Source: an uncultured Pelosinus sp. (GTDB lineage Bacteria > Bacillota > Negativicutes > Sporomusales > Acetonemataceae). Taken from it: a stretch of 64,000 nucleotides of DNA. Below, in pieces: positions 49,329-56,997 of the stretch (its first letter is position 1; the number at the start of each line of letters is the position of its first letter). The translations under genes and the position numbers were made by a program. The notes below the pieces were generated by a model, which saw nothing but the letters and a program-made list of their open reading frames with translations, was not told the DNA's origin and did no database searches. The DNA lies in the NCBI GenBank assembly GCA_900542835.1, contig UQPB01000009.1, forward strand, positions 31,219-95,218, written 5' to 3'.

Positions 49329-49685
49329 TTACCGATGCACTTTAACGCTCTGCACCCAAGCGTCCAACTCAGATCGTTTAAATTTCCAAAGTTTCCAGAT
49401 TTTATGAGCTGGAACAGATTCGTCCTTTTTAGTCCAATTACGAAGAGTAAGGACCACCAATAATAACATCAAGATCCGATAAATCCCCCAGTCTTTCTCT
49501 GATAAACTGGTTATCCATAGATAAAATATCATCAAATATTGCTTTTGCACTCTTAAAATTCAATTGATAGGTTTTAATAGCGGATTCTTTAAAATCAATA
49601 CTCGCCACAGGAGTAAACCCGGTCATTTTAAAGCCCAAAACTCAATCCACCGCACCCGCAAAATTAAATCTATAAAATTAAACAT
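49329..49685 (-). pseudogene. Chimeric remnant: C5-methylase N-terminus joined to HTH C-terminus
   Basis: From an ATG at 49685 the sequence encodes MFNFIDLF, then, after small indels, the C5-methylase motif I region and TGFTPVASIDFKESAIKTYQ and DLDVIIGGP, the approach to motif IV. At about 49460 the methylase stops. The sequence continues in another frame as LRNWTKKDESVPAHKIWKLW and KFKRSELDAWVQS, a close copy of the HTH protein encoded at 49730-49918. It is a deletion product of an older methylase-HTH module. Confidence 0.75.
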
Positions 49686-49729
49686 TGTTCTATAAAACCT
49701 TCTAATTTCAATTATTTTCTTGCAAAAAC

Positions 49730-49918
49730 TCAAATAGCGCTTTTCCCACTCTTAATCCACTCATCAAGTTCTAACCGCTTGAATTTCCATAGCTTCCCAA
49801 TCTTATGAGCAGGAATATCCGTTTTTTTAATCCAGTTTCGAACAGTGTCTTTCGTAACATCCATATATCGTGCGGCTTCTTCTATGCCAATCCAATTATC
49901 ATAATAGTCTTCGACCAC
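49730..49918 (-). CDS. Small excisionase-type HTH protein
   Basis: A 62-residue protein with a MerR/excisionase-like fold: IGIEEAARYMDVTKDTVRNW followed by KIGKLWKFKRLELDEWIKSG. Start GTG at 49918 with GAGGTGG 8 nt upstream. Similar small HTH genes precede DNA methylase operons and control them. 20-bp direct repeats lie just upstream (49992-50031). Alternatively it could be the recombination directionality factor for the serine integrase, but it lies at the other end of the phage. Confidence 0.65.
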   Translation of the reverse strand: MVEDYYDNWIGIEEAARYMDVTKDTVRNWIKKTDIPAHKIGKLWKFKRLELDEWIKSGKSAI

Positions 49919-49991
49919 TTTTTCCACCTCACTGAAATACCACGATACGACATTACAAAATATAACATAAAACCCTATGAATCTCAATCGT

Positions 49992-50031
49992 TTTCATAGT
50001 ATTTAATTGCATTTCATAGTGTTTCATTGTA
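49992..50031. repeat. Two 20-bp direct repeats with TTTCATAGT
   Basis: TTTCATAGTATTTAATTGCA and TTTCATAGTGTTTCATTGTA stand in tandem, with an inverted CTATGAA half-site at 49975-49981. Position before the HTH gene suggests binding sites for that protein. Confidence 0.6.
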
Positions 50032-50213
50032 TTTTTCAACGATAGCGCAAGATAGCACATTTAAGTCACTCTGCCATACAAGAAGTCAGTTTCTGCACCC
50101 TCAAATAATTCTTACACTATCAAACATCCCTAATTTATCATTTGATATCAAATCCGGCAGTATCTTATCATATCTATATCCACCCCTTACTGAATGTAAA
50201 TCATCATAAATAC

Positions 50214-50252
50214 AACCACTATCCAAACCAAACTTATGCTTGAATAGTGGTT
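50214..50252. terminator. Hairpin with 9-bp stem (uncertain terminator)
   Basis: AACCACTAT pairs perfectly with ATAGTGGTT over a 21-nt loop, but no T-run follows on either strand. It may mark a terminator or a recombination-related structure near the prophage end. Confidence 0.35.
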
Positions 50253-50508
50253 AAAATATTTAATCAAATTATACCAAACACTCGTTCTGTTCGCAAGAAG
50301 TGTTTTATACAACGTCTTCTAACAATAGACTTTAATGATTATTATTTATTCAACTTTTTGTTTTATTATCCTACTTGTCTCGACTCATTCTGAACTGTTA
50401 TTAAATCTTTCCAAGAAGCATTATTTCCTTCTAGTACTCTTACCTTTTCGCAAAATCCCTTCACTTTCGCGTAAAAGTTAAAAAGCGCCACCCCCATATA
50501 TAATAATC

Positions 50509-50531
50509 CGCCTAAACTACAAGTCTAGGCG
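50509..50531 (-). terminator. Hairpin after rlmD (weak terminator)
   Basis: CGCCTAAACT and AGTCTAGGCG pair with one mismatch over a 3-nt loop, about 50 nt after the rlmD stop on the minus strand. The tail GATTATTAT is only moderately T-rich. Confidence 0.4.
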
Positions 50532-50580
50532 AACATAAAAACACATATTCATTTTTTCTAAAAGCCATGAATCGCTTGGG

Positions 50581-51984
50581 TTAAGGCTTTTTCCGCTCTA
50601 TCAACACCACACACTCCACGTGGCTCGTCATCGGAAACATATCAACCGGCTGAATCTCCTGCGTTTCATAACCGAGTTCCGCCAGGATTGCCAGATCCCT
50701 GGCCAGTGAGGCGGGGTTGCAGGAGACGTAGACGACTCGCTCGGGAGCGATGGCGGCGATGGTTTCGAGCACGCGGCGCTCGCAGCCGGCGCGGGGCGGG
50801 TCGATAACGACGACATCGGCGCGGGTTCCCTGGTCAGCCAGCCGCGGCAGGATGTCGACCGCGTCGCCGCAGATGAATTCCGCATTGTCAATCCGGTTGA
50901 GCGCGGCGTTCTGCCGGGCGTCCTCAATCGCCGGCGCGACAATTTCGACACCGATGACCCGGCGGCAATGCCGCGCTAAAAACAGGCTGATCGTGCCGGT
51001 ACCGCAATACAGGTCCAATACGGTTTCGGTTCCGGTTAAGCCGGCATACTGCAGTGCCTGACGGTACAGCACCGCCGCCTGCTCGGTGTTAACCTGAAAA
51101 AACGATCTGGCTGAAATGCGAAAATCGAGGCCGTCGATGCGGTCAATAATGGCATCCTTGCCCCAGAGTGTCCTGGTATAGCTGCCCAAAATTACATTGG
51201 TACGGCGGTCATTGACATTATGGACGATACTGACCAGCTCCGGCACCGCCCGCCGCAGCCGGGTCACAAATTCAGCCGCATACGGCAGGTCGCGGCTGGC
51301 GGTGACCAGTACGGCCATTGCCTCGCCGCCGGCGCCGACGCGGCCAAGAACATGGCGCAGGCTGCCCTGATGCGTTTTTTCCTGATAGACGCTGACGCCA
51401 AGCTCCCGCACGATCTGTTTGACAGCGGCGGCAATCCGGTTATTGGTCTGGTGCTGAATCAGGCAACAGGAGTTATCGATAATCTGGTGCGTTCCCTGAG
51501 CAAAGCAGCCGATGGCAGGCTGCGATCCGGCAAGGCCGACAGGCGCCTGCATCTTATTGCGGTAATGCCACGGCGAAACCGCCCCCAGCACCGGCCTCAC
51601 CGTGATATCCTGCAGTCTGCCGATACGGCTGACCGCGTCGCTGACCTGTTGCTGCTTCGCCGCCAACTGGGCCGGATAATCAAGATGCTGCAGCTGGCAG
51701 CCGCCGCATTGTTCATAGACCGGACAGGGAGGCAGCCGCCTGTCCGGCGACGGTGTTACGACCGTCCGCACGCGGCCTCTGGCGTAGGTCTTCTTCACCA
51801 GCTCGATCTGGACGTCAACGGTTTCGCCCGGCAGCGCTCCCGGCACAAAGACGGTGAAGTCGCCGGCACGGCCGACGCCTTCACCACTATGGCCGAGACC
51901 GCTGACGGCAACACGGCGGATTTCGCCCGCCTTTACCGGCTTTGCCGGAGGCGTGGGTTGGTTATGGTTGGAAAGATTTTTCAT
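50581..51984 (-). CDS. rlmD: 23S rRNA (uracil-C5)-methyltransferase, RlmD/RumA family
   Basis: A 467-residue SAM-dependent RNA methyltransferase. A TRAM domain covers about residues 18-78. Fe-S cysteines appear in CPVYEQCGGCQLQH (about 87-100) and SCCLIQ. The SAM motif is VLDLYCGTGTISLFLA, and the catalytic Cys is in VYVSCNPASLARD. Firmicute relatives modify U747 and/or U1939 of 23S rRNA; which one cannot be told here. It is the first chromosomal gene beyond the prophage and overlaps the Lon-family gene by 4 nt. Confidence 0.88.
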   Translation of the reverse strand: MKNLSNHNQPTPPAKPVKAGEIRRVAVSGLGHSGEGVGRAGDFTVFVPGALPGETVDVQIELVKKTYARGRVRTVVTPSPDRRLPPCPVYEQCGGCQLQHLDYPAQLAAKQQQVSDAVSRIGRLQDITVRPVLGAVSPWHYRNKMQAPVGLAGSQPAIGCFAQGTHQIIDNSCCLIQHQTNNRIAAAVKQIVRELGVSVYQEKTHQGSLRHVLGRVGAGGEAMAVLVTASRDLPYAAEFVTRLRRAVPELVSIVHNVNDRRTNVILGSYTRTLWGKDAIIDRIDGLDFRISARSFFQVNTEQAAVLYRQALQYAGLTGTETVLDLYCGTGTISLFLARHCRRVIGVEIVAPAIEDARQNAALNRIDNAEFICGDAVDILPRLADQGTRADVVVIDPPRAGCERRVLETIAAIAPERVVYVSCNPASLARDLAILAELGYETQEIQPVDMFPMTSHVECVVLIERKKP

Positions 51985-54374
51985 GGTTTTGTGACTGAGT
52001 CCTCTCCTTCTGCTTTACGGGACAGACGCAATACTGTCTCGGTATAGGTCTTCAGCTTATGGCTGACCAGCTCATGCACGCGCGCGGCAGCGACGCCGGT
52101 CAGGATTTCAATGCCTTCATCAATCGTTTGTACGGCATAAATCTGGAATTTGCCGTCTCTGACAGCGTCAATGACTTCGTCGCTCAGATTCAGATGATCA
52201 ATATTCTGGTGCGGAATCATAACTCCCTGCTCGCCGCTCAGGCCTTTCAGCTTACAGACGGCGAAATAGCCCTCAATTTTTTCAGTAACGCCGCCGATCG
52301 GCTGGATCTCACCCTTTTGATTGACCGAGCCGGTGACGGCGACAGCTTGCCGCAGCGGCAGGCCGGACAGGCTGGATAAAATCGCGTAGAGCTCGGTACT
52401 GGAGGCGCTGTCGCCGTCGACGCCGTCGTACATCTGTTCAAACGTCAGGCTGACCGTAACGGCCAGGGGAAATTCCTGGGCGTACTTCGCCCCCAGATAG
52501 CCGCCGAGAATCAGTACCCCCTTGCTGTGGCTGGGGCCGGAGGTCTTTGTCTCGCGCTCGATATTAACAATGCCGCTTTTACCGATAAAGGTATTGGCGG
52601 TAATGCGGGACGGCTTGCCAAACATATATTCCCCGACCGAAAGCACCGCCAGGCCGTTAACCTGACCGACTTTGGCGCCGCCGGTATCAATGAGCAGGGT
52701 GCCGTCGGCAAACAGCTCCTGCAGCTTTTCTTCATATTTATTGGACCGGTAGCGTTTCTGGGCGATTGCCTGGCGGACATGGCGGTCGCCAATCAGCGGG
52801 CTGTTGTCAAGCCCGGCCCAGACATCGGCCTCGCACAGCAATTCGACGACTTCGCTGAAGCGGGTGGTCAGCTTCTTCTGCGAGCCGGCCAGCCGCGACG
52901 CGTAAGTCACAACTTCCCCCACCGCCGCCCGGTCGAAGTGCCGCAGTGATTCGCGGTTCACCGTTGAGCTGATAAAGCCGGCCAGCTTACGGTTGTTGAG
53001 CTGATTGTTGTCCATCTCCACGTCGAAATCGGCATAGACTTTAAACAATTTACGAAAATCTTCATCATAGGTCAGCAACAGATTATATAAATAGGGATTA
53101 CCGATCAAAATAACCTTGACCTGAATCGGAATCGCTGCCGGCTTCAGCGAAGCCAGCGCCAGCATGCCATAATGCTCGCCAAGATTCTCCAGCAGTAGTT
53201 TACGGGTTTTCAGCGCCCGCTTCAGGCCGTCCCAGGAACCGAGATTAGCCAGCACATCCCGCGCGTGCAGGATCAGATAACCGCCGTTGGCGCGGTGCAG
53301 GGCGCCGGCCTTGATCATGGAAAAATCGGTGCTGACCATCCCCATGCGGGTTTCGTACTCAACACGGCCAACCAGATTGTAATAGGTGGGATTACTCTCG
53401 ACAATGACCGGTGCGCCACGGGTATCGCGGTTGTCGACCAGCAGGTTGATTTTATATTTGTTCTTGGCCGGCTCTTTCGCGCCCCGCTGCAGCAACAGCA
53501 GCGGATTGGTCTCTTCGTCGGCCTCGGGTTTAAAGTCATGGATGTTTTTAACCACATCTTTTTTTACGGCTTCCAGATATTCGACCACGGCTTCATGTTC
53601 ACGGTACTTGGCAAGTAAATCGTCAATAATGTAACCGACGGTGAACAAGGCAATCTTACTGTCCAGTTCCTTCAACTGCTCGCGGGCCTGGCGCTCGACG
53701 CCCTGGACAAACCGGATGGACTCAAGGGCTTTTTCGTGAACTGCCAGCAGTTTTTTCTCAATTTCCTCCCGGTCCTGCGGCTCCAGCTTCTGAAATTCGT
53801 CCGGTGTCAGTTGCTTGCCCTCGCGCATGGGAATGCCGACAAAACCGGTGGTGGACCATTGCGGCATAATGTCGAGCTGAATCGCCCGCTGGTTAAAGGC
53901 CTCCAGCGTCTGGGCCCGCTGCTCCTGCAGCTTGCCGAGAATGGCATTCTTGGCCTGTTCATAGTCGTCGCCGCTGAACGCTTTGGGAATATCAGTCTTC
54001 AATTCTTCCACCAGGATTTCCAGATCCCGGCGCAGTGTCGAGCCCAGCCCGGCCGGCAGCGAAAAGGCGATCGGCTGACTGGGATTTTCAAAATCGTTGA
54101 CATAGCACCAGTCGTCCGGCGCCGCTTCCTTGGCGGCCGCCTGGCGAACCGCCCTGTCGGCGTAGGTGATCTTGCCGGTCCCGACCAGTCCCGACAGATA
54201 GAGATTATAGCCGGGGTTTTTCGCCAGTAAGCCGAACTCCACCGCCTGAACCGCCCGCTCCTGACCGATCATGACTTCAAGCGGAGGCACAGTCTCAGTG
54301 GTGGTAAAATCGAAATGGCATAAATCGCAGTGGTAACGCAGCCGCTCGGGCGGCAGACCGGTCATTCCCGCCAT
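51981..54374 (-). CDS. Lon-family AAA+ protease, LonB/LonC-like with N-terminal zinc-like motif
   Basis: A 797-residue ATP-dependent protease of the AAA_32/Lon_C group. An N-terminal CDLCHFDF motif (about 16-23) is followed by the ATPase region. The P-loop SGLVGTGKITYA is degenerate in sequence (GLVGTGKI). The protease domain has the catalytic Ser in DGDSASSTE and Lys in GGVTEKIEGYF, the Ser-Lys dyad of Lon. No large substrate-binding N-domain is present. It is coupled to rlmD and faces away from the isc operon. Confidence 0.88.
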   Translation of the reverse strand: MAGMTGLPPERLRYHCDLCHFDFTTTETVPPLEVMIGQERAVQAVEFGLLAKNPGYNLYLSGLVGTGKITYADRAVRQAAAKEAAPDDWCYVNDFENPSQPIAFSLPAGLGSTLRRDLEILVEELKTDIPKAFSGDDYEQAKNAILGKLQEQRAQTLEAFNQRAIQLDIMPQWSTTGFVGIPMREGKQLTPDEFQKLEPQDREEIEKKLLAVHEKALESIRFVQGVERQAREQLKELDSKIALFTVGYIIDDLLAKYREHEAVVEYLEAVKKDVVKNIHDFKPEADEETNPLLLLQRGAKEPAKNKYKINLLVDNRDTRGAPVIVESNPTYYNLVGRVEYETRMGMVSTDFSMIKAGALHRANGGYLILHARDVLANLGSWDGLKRALKTRKLLLENLGEHYGMLALASLKPAAIPIQVKVILIGNPYLYNLLLTYDEDFRKLFKVYADFDVEMDNNQLNNRKLAGFISSTVNRESLRHFDRAAVGEVVTYASRLAGSQKKLTTRFSEVVELLCEADVWAGLDNSPLIGDRHVRQAIAQKRYRSNKYEEKLQELFADGTLLIDTGGAKVGQVNGLAVLSVGEYMFGKPSRITANTFIGKSGIVNIERETKTSGPSHSKGVLILGGYLGAKYAQEFPLAVTVSLTFEQMYDGVDGDSASSTELYAILSSLSGLPLRQAVAVTGSVNQKGEIQPIGGVTEKIEGYFAVCKLKGLSGEQGVMIPHQNIDHLNLSDEVIDAVRDGKFQIYAVQTIDEGIEILTGVAAARVHELVSHKLKTYTETVLRLSRKAEGEDSVTKP

Positions 54375-54582
54375 AGTCCCACTCCTTTTCCTTCTGGAAT
54401 GTACAATATAGTTCCGCCTGATTGCCTGAAATTCCTTTTTTCGCCGCTAAGTAAGCAGTTGCGTAGCAATTGGATTATGTGTTTTCAGAAGCCGATTCAT
54501 ACCTTGATAATACTGGTGCGTTGACGCAAGCCGCTGTTATCGCGTCATAGCGGCGCCGCGCCGTTGCGACAAGCAAATAAAG

Positions 54583-54611
54583 TTGACAATTCCTATAGGA
54601 TTTATTAATAT
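54583..54611 (+). promoter_or_regulatory. iscR promoter with central palindrome
   Basis: -35 TTGACA (54583-54588) and -10 TAATAT (54606-54611) are exactly 17 bp apart. The spacer contains the palindrome TCCTATAGGA, a likely site for self-control by IscR. The start codon follows at 54651. Confidence 0.75.
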
Positions 54612-54650
54612 TAATGTAGAGCAAAATACTAAGGATTGGATAGTGATTCG

Positions 54651-55091
54651 ATGAGGTTATCCACTAAGGGTCGCTATGGCGTGAAGGCAGTTCTCGATCT
54701 GGCCGTTAATTACGGTTACGAGCATTTGTCGATTAAGACGATCGCGGAGAGACGCGGTGTGTCGGAGTATTACCTGGAGCAGTTATTTGCACAGCTCCGC
54801 CGCGCCGGCATTATTAAAAGCATCCGCGGCGCTTACGGCGGCTACACGCTGAGCCGGCCGCCGGCTGAGATTACCGTCCATGAAATCATCGAGGTCCTTG
54901 AGGGCAGCATTGAAATCTCCGAATGCATTGATGACACAACCTGTAACAACAGTGATTACTGCGCCACCCGCTTATTATGGGTCAAAATCAAGGAAAGCAT
55001 TGACAGCGTGCTCAAATCGACCACCCTGCAGGACATGGTCGATGATTACCATACGATGAAACAAGTTAAGGAAGGTGTATCCAGTGACTGA
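54651..55091 (+). CDS. iscR: Rrf2-family Fe-S regulator IscR-like
   Basis: A 146-residue Rrf2 protein: MRLSTKGRYGVKAVLDLA winged helix, then IKTIAERRGVSEYYLEQLFA recognition region and SIRGAYGGYTLS wing. Cysteines 92, 98 and 104 (CIDDTTCNNSDYC) have the C-x5-C-x5-C spacing that holds the [2Fe-2S] cluster in IscR. It heads the iscR-iscS-iscU operon and overlaps iscS by 8 nt. Expected to repress the operon when Fe-S supply is sufficient. CymR-type cysteine regulators of the same family lack these cysteines, so IscR is the better call. Confidence 0.88.
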   Translation: MRLSTKGRYGVKAVLDLAVNYGYEHLSIKTIAERRGVSEYYLEQLFAQLRRAGIIKSIRGAYGGYTLSRPPAEITVHEIIEVLEGSIEISECIDDTTCNNSDYCATRLLWVKIKESIDSVLKSTTLQDMVDDYHTMKQVKEGVSSD

Positions 55092-56280
55092 TAAACGCAT
55101 TTATCTTGACCATGCCGCCACCACGTACATTAAACCGGCTGTTTTCGAGGAGATGGCCCCTTACCTGAACACCTATTACGGCAACCCCTCTTCCATTTAT
55201 GCACTGGCCCGGACGACCGAAACCGCCATCGACCAGGCGCGTGAACGGGTAGCCAAAGCGCTGAACGCAGCCAAAGACGAGATTTTTTTTACCGGCGGCG
55301 GTTCCGAAGCCGATAACTGGGCGTTGAAAGGCGCTGCCTTCGCGCATAAGCATCGCGGCAACCATATCATTACCAGTGAGATCGAGCATCACGCGATTTT
55401 ACATACCTGTAAGTTTCTCGAGAAACAGGGTTTTGAAGTCACCTATCTGCCGGTCAATGCCGAAGGTTTTGTCGAGCCTGACGCGTTGAAACAGGCGATT
55501 ACCGACAAAACCATTCTGGTTTCGATTATGTTTGTCAACAATGAGATCGGCACCATCGAACCGATTAAGGAGATTGCCGCCATCTGCCGTGAGCGCAAAA
55601 TCCTGTTTCATACCGATGCTGTGCAGGCTGCCGGCCATATCCCGATTGATGTCAAAGAGCTGCAGGTTGACCTGCTCTCCCTGGCCGCTCACAAATTTTA
55701 CGGGCCGAAAGGCGTCGGTGTTCTCTATGTCCGCCGCGGGGTCAAGCTGGAAAACCTGATTCATGGTGGCGGGCAGGAAAGAGGCCGCCGTGCTGGCACG
55801 GAAAATATCGCCGGCATCGTCGGTCTGGGTAAAGCGCTGGAGCTGGCAGTCGAAGATCTGCCGACGGAAACCGAACGGCTGGTCAAGCTGCGCGATAAGC
55901 TGATCGCGGGTCTCGCCCGCATTCCCTACAGCCGTTTGAACGGCCCGGCCGGCGACAAGCGCGCTCCTGGCAATGTCAATGTCGGCTTTGAATTTATCGA
56001 GGGCGAAGCGATGCTGCTGCTGCTCGACCATAAGGGCGTATCCGCCTCCAGCGGCAGCGCCTGCACCTCCGGCTCGCTCGACCCCTCCCATGTTCTGCTG
56101 GCGATCGGGCTGCCGCACGAAAAGGCGCACGGCTCGCTGCGGCTGACACTGGGCAGTGAAACCAGCGAAGCGGATATCGATTATGTGCTTGAGGTCTTGC
56201 CGGGTATCGTCCAACGGCTGCGCGACATGTCGCCGCTGTGGAACACATTCTTAAAAGAACAGGAAGCGGGGGCAAAATAA
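55084..56280 (+). CDS. iscS: Cysteine desulfurase IscS/NifS
   Basis: A 398-residue PLP enzyme that takes sulfur from cysteine for Fe-S assembly. Visible residues: IYLDHAATT start, the HHAILH motif (His about 103), HTDAVQAAGH (Asp about 178), PLP-binding Lys in AAHKFYGPKG (about 204) and the catalytic Cys in SSGSACTSGS (about 327). The GTG at 55084 is preferred since AAGGAAGG lies 8 nt upstream. The stop overlaps the iscU start (TAATG). Confidence 0.93.
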   Translation: MTDKRIYLDHAATTYIKPAVFEEMAPYLNTYYGNPSSIYALARTTETAIDQARERVAKALNAAKDEIFFTGGGSEADNWALKGAAFAHKHRGNHIITSEIEHHAILHTCKFLEKQGFEVTYLPVNAEGFVEPDALKQAITDKTILVSIMFVNNEIGTIEPIKEIAAICRERKILFHTDAVQAAGHIPIDVKELQVDLLSLAAHKFYGPKGVGVLYVRRGVKLENLIHGGGQERGRRAGTENIAGIVGLGKALELAVEDLPTETERLVKLRDKLIAGLARIPYSRLNGPAGDKRAPGNVNVGFEFIEGEAMLLLLDHKGVSASSGSACTSGSLDPSHVLLAIGLPHEKAHGSLRLTLGSETSEADIDYVLEVLPGIVQRLRDMSPLWNTFLKEQEAGAK

Positions 56281-56708
56281 TGAAATACAGCGAAAAAGTC
56301 ATGGATCATTTTATGAATCCCCGCAATGTCGGCGAGATTAACGATGCCAACGGCATCGGCGAAGTCGGCAACGCAGTATGCGGCGATATCATGAAGATTT
56401 ACCTGAAAATCGAAGACAACCGGATCCTGGATGTCAAATTCAACACCTTCGGCTGTGGATCGGCAATCGCTTCGTCAAGCATGGCTACGGAAATGATCAA
56501 AGGAAAAACGCTTGAAGAGGCCTGGGAGCTGACAAATAAAGCGGTTGCCGAAGCATTGGACGGCCTGCCGCCGGTGAAGATGCACTGCTCGGTACTGGCC
56601 GAGGAGGCGGTGCACAAGGCAATCAACGATTATCGCCGCTCACAGGGGCTGGAGGAATGGGCTTATAAGGCCCATGACGATATCCACGCCCATGTCCATG
56701 GCGAATAA
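56280..56708 (+). CDS. iscU: Fe-S scaffold protein IscU (NifU N-terminal type)
   Basis: A 142-residue scaffold. The three cluster cysteines are in NAVCGD (34), FGCGSAIASSS (59) and MHCSVLAEE (103). It starts MKYSEKVMDHFMNPRNVG. Operon-terminal gene, followed by a strong terminator. The C-terminus is His-rich (HDDIHAHVHGE), which might bind metal. Confidence 0.93.
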   Translation: MKYSEKVMDHFMNPRNVGEINDANGIGEVGNAVCGDIMKIYLKIEDNRILDVKFNTFGCGSAIASSSMATEMIKGKTLEEAWELTNKAVAEALDGLPPVKMHCSVLAEEAVHKAINDYRRSQGLEEWAYKAHDDIHAHVHGE

Positions 56709-56729
56709 TACATCGGCGGCCAGGGCAAA

Positions 56730-56786
56730 GAGCGGTTCCAGGGAGGGCGCAGAGTGTCACTTGGTGTCCTCCCTGGCTCTTTTTTA
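56730..56786 (+). terminator. Rho-independent terminator of the isc operon
   Basis: CCAGGGAGG (56738-56746) pairs perfectly with CCTCCCTGG (56768-56776), extended by AGAGC/GCTCT, then six or more T. Confidence 0.85.
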
Positions 56787-56801
56787 TTGTTGTCTCAGCC
56801 C

Positions 56802-56837
56802 GAAAAAAAATCCCGGCGTAAAACGCCGGGATTTTTT
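56802..56837. terminator. Bidirectional terminator between isc operon and tRNA-Glu
   Basis: TCCCGGCGT/ACGCCGGGA with a 3-nt loop, flanked by eight A on one side and six T on the other, so it can work for the plus-strand isc operon and for the minus-strand tRNA transcript. Confidence 0.9.
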
Positions 56838-56838
56838 G

Positions 56839-56913
56839 TGGTAGCCCTAAGGGGAATTGAACCCCTGACTCCGCCTTGAGAGGGCAGCGTCTTAACCACT
56901 TGACCATAGGGCC
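56839..56913 (-). tRNA. tRNA-Glu (anticodon CTC), CCA encoded
   Basis: Acceptor arms GGCCCTA/TAGGGCT, a D-arm with GGTCAAGTGGTTAAGAC, an anticodon loop CTCTCAA with CTC at the centre, a T-arm AGGGGTTCAATTCCCCT and an encoded 3'-ACCA. It lies directly between gltX and its own terminator. Confidence 0.9.
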
Positions 56914-56919
56914 ACGAGC

Positions 56920-56939
56920 GTCGGGCGTATTCGCCCGAC
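56920..56939 (-). other. Perfect 8-bp hairpin in the tRNA-Glu 5' leader
   Basis: GTCGGGCG-aata-CGCCCGAC lies 6 nt before the mature tRNA 5' end. It may end the gltX transcript or be part of the tRNA precursor; no T-run follows. Confidence 0.55.
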
Positions 56940-56947
56940 AACAATAT

Positions 56948-56976
56948 ATTTTACTCCTGTTTCAGTAAATTGGCAA
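56948..56976 (-). promoter_or_regulatory. Promoter of tRNA-Glu
   Basis: -35 TTGCCA (56971-56976) and -10 TAAAAT (56948-56953), 17 bp apart, on the minus strand after gltX. Confidence 0.6.
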
Positions 56977-56997
56977 GCATATTTTTCGACACAAGCC

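Larger units (their letters stand above)
1..50250. mobile_element. Prophage (siphovirus, HK97-type head), left end outside window
   Basis: A continuous phage genome runs from the serine recombinase at the left edge to the LlaJI-type restriction module at the right. Integration, lysis, tail, head, packaging, replication and regulatory modules are all present in a plausible order on the minus strand. The left attachment site is off the window. The right boundary is only bracketed, between the last phage-side gene (ends 49918) and rlmD (50581), so the end given here is approximate. No tRNA is seen at the right junction. The phage looks largely intact: one frameshifted gene (24696-25035) and one decayed chimeric gene (49329-49685) are the only damage noticed. 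Confidence 0.9.
49919..50580. other. AT-rich non-coding stretch holding the prophage right boundary
   Basis: No gene is seen in these 660 bases. It contains two 20-bp direct repeats (49992-50031), a hairpin with a perfect 9-bp stem AACCACTAT/ATAGTGGTT (50214-50252) and a second hairpin near rlmD (50509-50531). The attR site of the serine recombinase is expected here, but the core cannot be fixed without the left end or an empty site. Confidence 0.5.

Noticed and set aside
49992..50031. Direct repeats as a CRISPR array
   Set aside because: Only two imperfect 20-bp units with no spacers and no cas genes in the window. No CRISPR array was seen anywhere.
56839..56913. tRNA-Glu as the prophage attachment site
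   Set aside because: It is 6 kb beyond the last phage gene, with intact chromosomal operons in between.
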